Positions 59,716 to 64,000 of a DNA stretch of 64,000 bases are shown here, one piece after another. This stretch comes from Exiguobacterium flavidum (GTDB taxonomy: Bacteria; Bacillota; Bacilli; Exiguobacteriales; Exiguobacteriaceae), in assembly GCF_003344535.1 (NCBI RefSeq), contig NZ_QPKS01000001.1, positions 1 to 64,000 of the forward strand, read 5' to 3'. A program made the translations under genes and the position numbers. Each line of letters opens with the position of its first letter. Within the stretch, counting starts at the first letter, position 1. A model generated the notes under the pieces. It was not told the DNA's origin. It did not search any database and saw nothing but the letters and a program-made list of their open reading frames with translations.

Positions 59716-59889
59716 TCAATACGGATTCGGATCTTCCTGCGGAGTGTCCGGAATCTCATTCGGTTCTTTGAACGGATTGATGTCCGGATCACGGACCGGA
59801 TCCTCCTGCGGAAAATCAGGAATTTCTGTAGGAGTTCCCGGAATCTCGTTCGGTTCCTGCTCTGGTACCTCATTCGGATTCTTCTTCAT
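59716..59889 (-). CDS. 57-residue acidic Pro/Glu repeat protein
   Basis: Encodes MKKNPNEVPEQEPNEIPGTP... with the unit PNEIPxTPxExP appearing about three times, ending EDPNPY. It is highly acidic, with no hydrophobic segment and probably disordered. GAGGAGGAA lies 5 nt before ATG 59889, a strong ribosome site. It begins 16 bp after the stress SDR stop, so it is likely the second gene of that operon. Function unknown. Confidence 0.75.
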   Translation of the reverse strand: MKKNPNEVPEQEPNEIPGTPTEIPDFPQEDPVRDPDINPFKEPNEIPDTPQEDPNPY

Positions 59890-59905
59890 CTCAGTTCCTC
59901 CTCGC

Positions 59906-60781
59906 TTAGGAAGTCATGTAGTCCCCGCCGTTGACATGCAGCGTCTGGCCAGTGACGTACGTCGAGTCGTTCGACGCGAGATAGACGAACGCCGGAGCAT
60001 TCTCAGAAGGTTGCCCACGCCGTTTCATCGGCGTATCGAGCCCATGTTTCGCGACTTTCTCCTTCGTGAACGTCGCCGGGATGAGCGGCGTCCAGATCGG
60101 ACCTGGTGCGACCGCGTTGACACGGATCCCTTTCCCGACGAGGTTCGTCGCAAGTGAACGGGTGAACGTCGTGATCGCCCCTTTTGTCGCGGAGTAGTCG
60201 ATCAAGGATTCAGCGCCCCGGTACGCCGTGACGGACGACGTATTGATGATCGTGTCGCCTTCTTCCATATGCGGAAGAGCTGCTTGCGTCAGGTAGAACA
60301 TGGCGAAGATGTTCGTCTCGAACGTCCGTTTCAGCTGTTCCGGCGTGATGTCGAGGAAGTCGTCCTGCGGATACTGGACGCCTGCATTATTGACGAGGAT
60401 GTCGATGCCGCCGAGTTTGCTGACGACCTCTTCGACGATTTGCTTGCAGTTCTCCGGATCGCTGACGTCCTTTGCGATCGTGACCGCCTTTCCACCGTAC
60501 CCTTCGATGATCTCTGCCGTCTTCTGCGCGTCCCCGTGTTCATTCAGATAGACGATCGCGACGTTCGCGCCTTCCTTCGCATAAGCGATCGCGACGGCAC
60601 GTCCGATTCCGCTGTCGCCGCCCGTGATGAGCGCGACGCGCCCTGTCAGCTTGCCGGAACCGCGATATTCAGGGTCATCGTAAACCGGCTCCGGATCCAT
60701 CTTCGCTTCGATGCCGGGCTGGTGACTTTGTGTCTGTCCAGGTGTCTGTTCATGAATTTCCTCATATTGCTGTTCCTTCAT
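59906..60781 (-). CDS. general-stress SDR oxidoreductase (YdaD/YhdF-like)
   Basis: 291 residues. A 45-residue N-terminal extension (EQTPGQTQSHQPGIEAKMDPEP) typical of this stress group precedes the SDR fold: TGGDSGIGRAVAIAYAKEG, NNAG, TSSVTAY and catalytic YSATK. ATG 60781 follows GGGGAG by 7 nt. A sigma-B-like promoter lies upstream, consistent with the B. subtilis homologues. Confidence 0.9.
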   Translation of the reverse strand: MKEQQYEEIHEQTPGQTQSHQPGIEAKMDPEPVYDDPEYRGSGKLTGRVALITGGDSGIGRAVAIAYAKEGANVAIVYLNEHGDAQKTAEIIEGYGGKAVTIAKDVSDPENCKQIVEEVVSKLGGIDILVNNAGVQYPQDDFLDITPEQLKRTFETNIFAMFYLTQAALPHMEEGDTIINTSSVTAYRGAESLIDYSATKGAITTFTRSLATNLVGKGIRVNAVAPGPIWTPLIPATFTKEKVAKHGLDTPMKRRGQPSENAPAFVYLASNDSTYVTGQTLHVNGGDYMTS

Positions 60782-60822
60782 AGCTGATCTCCCCTTTTGT
60801 ATGATGGTCATTCTAGAAAAAT

Positions 60823-60847
60823 ATTCCCTGCATGATGATTGATAAAC
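60823..60847 (-). promoter_or_regulatory. sigma-B-like promoter
   Basis: GTTTAT (60842-60847), 13-bp spacer, GGGAAT (60823-60828) on the minus strand, close to GTTTAA-N12/14-GGGTAT. Confidence 0.6.
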
Positions 60848-60900
60848 ACGAAAAGAGACTAAAGTTAGGTAAATCAGGAAATACAAGGAGGAAGAGACTC

Positions 60901-61833
60901 ATGAACCGGAAAGGGGACATATCGATGACCGAACAAAATAAAATCGCCTACGAAGTGAACGAGACGATCGAGACGCGGATGGGGCGCCATCCTGGATACC
61001 GTCGTGCCCACGCGCGAGGAATCCTTTTCAAGGCCCGTTTCATACCGAACGGGAAAGCCGCTGCCTTCACGAAGGCGGAACCTCTGCTGAAGGACACGGA
61101 AGCCATCGTCCGCTTCTCGCACAGTTCACCGGATCCGTCGATGACTGACGCCGCCTCTCCGATCAAAGGGATGGCTGTTCGCCTTCTGTCACAGTCCGGT
61201 CCGTTGAACCTCGTCATGGCGACCGTTCCCGTCTTCATCGCAAAACAGCCGGAGACGTTCCATAACATCATGAACGGTCTCGCACTCAAGGACGGGAAGA
61301 TTCGTCCGTTGAACGCACTCAAACTGTTCATCAAAAAACCTGAGGCGCGTGCGTTCTTGCGCATACTTCAAAACAGCAGGCTTCCGGAGAGCTTCGCGAC
61401 AGTCCCGTATCACGCGATCCATGCTTTCTGGTTGGTCGATGAGACAGGCAAACGGCAAGCCGTCCGTTTCCGATTCGTCCCTGAGAGGATCAGTTACGAC
61501 AAGCCGAAAATCATCCCGCAAGAAGAAGAATTGAAACAGCGTGTCGCGCGCGGCCCTGTCCGTTTCCACCTTCAAGTCCAGCTTGCTGATGAGACAGACG
61601 CCGTAGACGACCCGACCGTCGAATGGCCAAACGACAGACCCCTGATCGAAGTCGGGACGTTGACGCTTGAGGAAGAAATAAAGGAGCAGGAGGACCTCAT
61701 GTTCGATCCGACGCTTTTGCCTACTGGAATCGAGGCGACCGGAGATCCGATCTTCGCCTTCCGCAAACTCGTCTATGAAGAATCGATGCGGCGCAGACAC
61801 CAAGAAGCAAAAAGAAATCGTCACGGCGATTGA
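60901..61833 (+). CDS. small heme catalase-family protein
   Basis: 310 residues, the length of truncated catalases such as SrpA rather than the usual 480+. RRAHARGILFKARFIP carries the distal His region and RKLVYEESMRRR the proximal heme Tyr. Such enzymes act as catalase-like peroxidases. Two starts are possible: ATG 60901 (GGAGGA) and ATG 60925 (AAAGGGG). Divergent from the stress SDR, which suggests shared oxidative-stress use. Confidence 0.82.
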   Translation: MNRKGDISMTEQNKIAYEVNETIETRMGRHPGYRRAHARGILFKARFIPNGKAAAFTKAEPLLKDTEAIVRFSHSSPDPSMTDAASPIKGMAVRLLSQSGPLNLVMATVPVFIAKQPETFHNIMNGLALKDGKIRPLNALKLFIKKPEARAFLRILQNSRLPESFATVPYHAIHAFWLVDETGKRQAVRFRFVPERISYDKPKIIPQEEELKQRVARGPVRFHLQVQLADETDAVDDPTVEWPNDRPLIEVGTLTLEEEIKEQEDLMFDPTLLPTGIEATGDPIFAFRKLVYEESMRRRHQEAKRNRHGD

Positions 61834-61841
61834 ACGCCAAG

Positions 61842-61875
61842 AAGCGGGACAGGCATGCCGATGCCTAACCCGCTT
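61842..61875. terminator. bidirectional terminator
   Basis: AAGCGGG/CCCGCTT outer stem and AGGCAT/ATGCCT inner stem between convergent genes. Confidence 0.8.
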
Positions 61876-61888
61876 TCGTTGTATCGAT

Positions 61889-62587
61889 TCAAGAGAGCAA
61901 ATCCATCATCCCGATGATCAGCGCGACGACGAGCAGACTCGGCAACATGTTTGCGACACGAATCTTCGTGATGCCGACGAGGTTCAAGCCGATCGCGATG
62001 ATCATGACGCCTCCTGTCGCCGTCATCTCGAGAATGAACTGATTCATCACGGCGTCCGGGACGAACTTCGTGATCTGCACGGCAAGCAACGCAATCGCCC
62101 CCTGATAGAGAAGGACTGGAAGCGCCGAGAACAATACACCGATTCCGAGGGTCGAGCTAAGGACGAGCGCAGTGAAGCCGTCGATCAGACCTTTCGTATA
62201 CAGGACCTCATGATTCAACCGCAGTCCACTGTCAAGCGCGCCGACGACTCCCATCGCCCCGATGACAAAGATGAGCGTCGCGACGATGAACCCTTCCGCG
62301 ACGTTCGATTCCCCGCCGATCCGGCGTTCGAGACGGTAACCGACGCCGTTCAGCTTCTCGTCAAGCCGGAGCCATTCCCCTACTGCTGAGCCGATGACGA
62401 GACTGCCGATGACGATCAGGAAGTTTTCGCTCTTCAGTCCCATCTGAACACCGAGCACGAGCACGGCGAGTCCGATACCGGCCGTGACCGTCTCCTTGAC
62501 TCGTTCCGGGATTTTATGGAACAGCAGCCCGAGCAGCGTCCCGATGACGATCAGCACGGCGTTAACGATCGTACCTGTCAAAACCAT
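61889..62587 (-). CDS. DUF554-family membrane protein
   Basis: 232 residues with six to seven hydrophobic helices. GTIVNAVLIVIGTLLGLLF and GLKSENFLIVIGSLVIGSAVGEWLRLDEKLNG are characteristic of DUF554 (YqgA/YdfK). Function unknown; possibly a transporter. GAGGAATG lies before ATG 62587. Confidence 0.88.
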   Translation of the reverse strand: MVLTGTIVNAVLIVIGTLLGLLFHKIPERVKETVTAGIGLAVLVLGVQMGLKSENFLIVIGSLVIGSAVGEWLRLDEKLNGVGYRLERRIGGESNVAEGFIVATLIFVIGAMGVVGALDSGLRLNHEVLYTKGLIDGFTALVLSSTLGIGVLFSALPVLLYQGAIALLAVQITKFVPDAVMNQFILEMTATGGVMIIAIGLNLVGITKIRVANMLPSLLVVALIIGMMDLLS

Positions 62588-62634
62588 TCAACATTCCTCA
62601 TTTCAAGTGTTAGTCCATTTTCCGTGCGCAGACA

Positions 62635-63780
62635 TCAGGAGACGTCAGCAGTGACACGGTTTCTTCCGTGTTCCTTCGACCGGTAGAGTGCTTGATCGGC
62701 CATTTCGATCAGCACGCTCTCTTTTTCGGCACCGGGAGTCAAGACCGCCACACCGGCGCTGATGCTGACTTTACGGAGCGGCAAGGAGGTTTCGTGCAGG
62801 ATATCGAGTCGGATCACTGCTTGACGGAGCCGTTCTCCGATCATGACGGCTTGTTCCGTTCTTTTGTGATCAAGCAGGACGGCGAACTCTTCCCCGCCGT
62901 AACGGTAGACCATACCGTCATCCTGAAGTTCCTTCTTCAGCGTCCTTGCCACCGCGATGAGGCAGGAATCCCCGGACAGATGTCCGTAAGTATCATTATA
63001 TGCCTTGAACGAATCGACATCGATCAAGATCAGGGCAGCTCGATACTGCTCAGTTCTTGCGACGCGCCACCTCACCTCCATATCCTCGTCGAACGCCCGC
63101 CGGTTCGCGATCTTCGTCAGCGGGTCGGTGAGTGAGCGCTGGACGAGGACACGTTTGCTGCGCTCCAGCTGGAACGAGTGGACAAATGCCATCAGGATGA
63201 CGACTGCGACGCCACCGACGATCAAGATCATCCATTTTGCGGAATCGGACGCCTTCTTCCCCCGTTCCGAAGCTTCGCGAATGATTTTCGCGATGTCTGA
63301 CCGGATTTTTTTGTCGACTTCTCGAAATTCATTGATGTTGCCGACACCGTCGTACCGTCTCACGTTCGCCTGCCCAAAATCGCCTTCCATGACGAGAGCG
63401 ACCTGACTGTCATAAAACACTTTCATCTGATCGATCAGCGGCAACGCCTCCTGCCGGATGATCTGTTGCATGATCGGGTGGTTTCGGTCGAGCCGCTCAA
63501 TTTGTCCGATTGCCTGATCGAGTGTCTTCTGTGATTGCTGGTACTGCAGGAGAGAACGAGGATCTTGATCATTTGTGTAGCTGCGCACCGTCAACTCCTG
63601 ATCGAGGAGGATCGGAAACAGTTCCGATGCAGCATTCGAGATTGGAATCGCTTCTTCGACGATTCGCCTGTTTTCCTGTTCCATGTCCATGAAGGCACCA
63701 TAACTCCAGACGCTCGTGATGAAGAGCGACAGCAGTGCGAGGAGCAGATAAAATTGTATAGCCGACAACCGTTTGTCCAT
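62635..63780 (-). CDS. membrane-bound GGDEF diguanylate cyclase
   Basis: 381 residues. A membrane helix (IQFYLLLALLSLFITSVWSYGAFMD), a helical extracellular sensor (about residues 40-185, CHASE3-like), a second helix (KWMILIVGGVAVVILMAFVHSF) and a C-terminal GGDEF domain with signature YRYGGEEFAVLL. The motif is intact, so c-di-GMP synthesis is expected. No RxxD inhibitory site is seen five residues ahead of GGEEF. ATG 63780 has GGAAG 8 nt upstream. Confidence 0.9.
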   Translation of the reverse strand: MDKRLSAIQFYLLLALLSLFITSVWSYGAFMDMEQENRRIVEEAIPISNAASELFPILLDQELTVRSYTNDQDPRSLLQYQQSQKTLDQAIGQIERLDRNHPIMQQIIRQEALPLIDQMKVFYDSQVALVMEGDFGQANVRRYDGVGNINEFREVDKKIRSDIAKIIREASERGKKASDSAKWMILIVGGVAVVILMAFVHSFQLERSKRVLVQRSLTDPLTKIANRRAFDEDMEVRWRVARTEQYRAALILIDVDSFKAYNDTYGHLSGDSCLIAVARTLKKELQDDGMVYRYGGEEFAVLLDHKRTEQAVMIGERLRQAVIRLDILHETSLPLRKVSISAGVAVLTPGAEKESVLIEMADQALYRSKEHGRNRVTADVS

Positions 63781-63873
63781 TGCAACATCTTCCTTTTCCG
63801 TGTCTCTTCCTTTCAAGTTTAGGTGATGGAGAAAGTGAAGTCATCTCCGCAATGCGCCCTTCCCCTTCTTTAC

Positions 63874-63912
63874 AAAAAAGAGCCTGAACCGATCCATGGG
63901 ACCGGAACAGGC
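63874..63912 (-). terminator. terminator of a gene entering from the right
   Basis: GCCTGTTCCG/CGGTTCAGGC stem (63903-63912 with 63882-63891) followed by T-rich sequence on the minus strand. Confidence 0.75.
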
Positions 63913-63916
63913 ATCT

Positions 63917-64000
63917 TCACCCTCTCATCGCCTCTCCGAGCGAATCGATTTGTTGATGAATCAGCTCCCCGTTCGACTTCAGCATCCTCTGACTTTCTAA
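63917..64000 (-). CDS. C-terminal end of a gene cut by the window edge
   Basis: An open frame runs from the window edge to TGA at 63917-63919, encoding LESQRMLKSNGELIHQQIDSLGEAMRG. It is helical and coiled-coil-like, and is followed by a good terminator. The protein cannot be identified from 27 residues. Confidence 0.5.
   Translation of the reverse strand, partial: LESQRMLKSNGELIHQQIDSLGEAMRG

Noticed and set aside
59631-59873. 80-codon minus-strand frame near the 57-residue gene
   Set aside because: Arg/Ile-rich translation without a ribosome site; the overlapping frame with GAGGAGGAA and PNEIP repeats is the better gene.
1-64000. CRISPR arrays, tRNA genes or prophage modules
   Set aside because: No regularly spaced identical repeats, no tRNA-like cloverleaf with CCA, and no phage structural genes were recognised.

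Overview
The window looks like the chromosome of a moderately GC-rich (about 53%) low-GC-lineage Firmicute. A member of Exiguobacterium or a close relative is my best guess (inference). Supporting signs are strong AGGAGG-type ribosome sites, frequent TTG/GTG starts, type-B RNase P RNA, catabolite-response (cre) and Rex operators, and a sigma-B-like promoter in front of a general-stress reductase. No tRNA, rRNA operon, CRISPR array or prophage was seen.

Layout. 1-2 kb: an IS1182-type insertion sequence between two long perfect hairpins. 2-21 kb: mostly single-gene units for small-molecule metabolism and stress: LysR/CorA, FAD oxidoreductases, several short-chain dehydrogenases (one lacking its catalytic Lys), DJ-1/PfpI, LysR plus succinate-semialdehyde dehydrogenase, an ArsR/SRPBCC pair, glutathione peroxidase, threonine aldolase with an attenuator-like leader, a THUMP-type RNA methyltransferase and rnpB. 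21-31 kb: a subtilisin-like protease, a K+ channel, a DUF1659/DUF2922 pair, a large YhgE/Pip-type export protein, a CPBP protease and a lytic transglycosylase. 31-41 kb: two related IS200/IS605-type elements with intact tnpB and decayed tnpA, flanking GH31 alpha-glucosidase, cardiolipin synthase, a hydrolase/DinB pair and a broken secreted-repeat gene. 41-53 kb: AdhE under Rex and cre sites, beta-carbonic anhydrase, a YuiF-type transporter, DedA, Bax-inhibitor-like protein, AAC(3)-like acetyltransferase and the sbcDC operon. 53-64 kb: MsrA, an XRE-type HTH fused to a degenerate F1-ATPase beta-like domain, GH3, OsmC, an MFS pump, a stress SDR with a 57-residue repeat peptide, a small catalase, DUF554, a GGDEF protein and the end of one further gene.

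Most notable observations. (1) The gene at 55457-56506 joins an N-terminal helix-turn-helix to an ATP-synthase-beta-like domain whose Walker A lysine/threonine and catalytic Glu are gone; two near-identical dyads lie just upstream. (2) Both TnpB elements carry a GAAC-AAAT-GTTC palindrome of the Gram-positive LexA/SOS-box type exactly between the -35 and -10 of the element promoter, and their right-end RNA hairpins differ by a compensatory base-pair change, while tnpA is destroyed. (3) The threonine aldolase mRNA has a leader of about 100 nt with mutually exclusive stems ending in a terminator just before the ribosome site; I could not match it to a riboswitch class.
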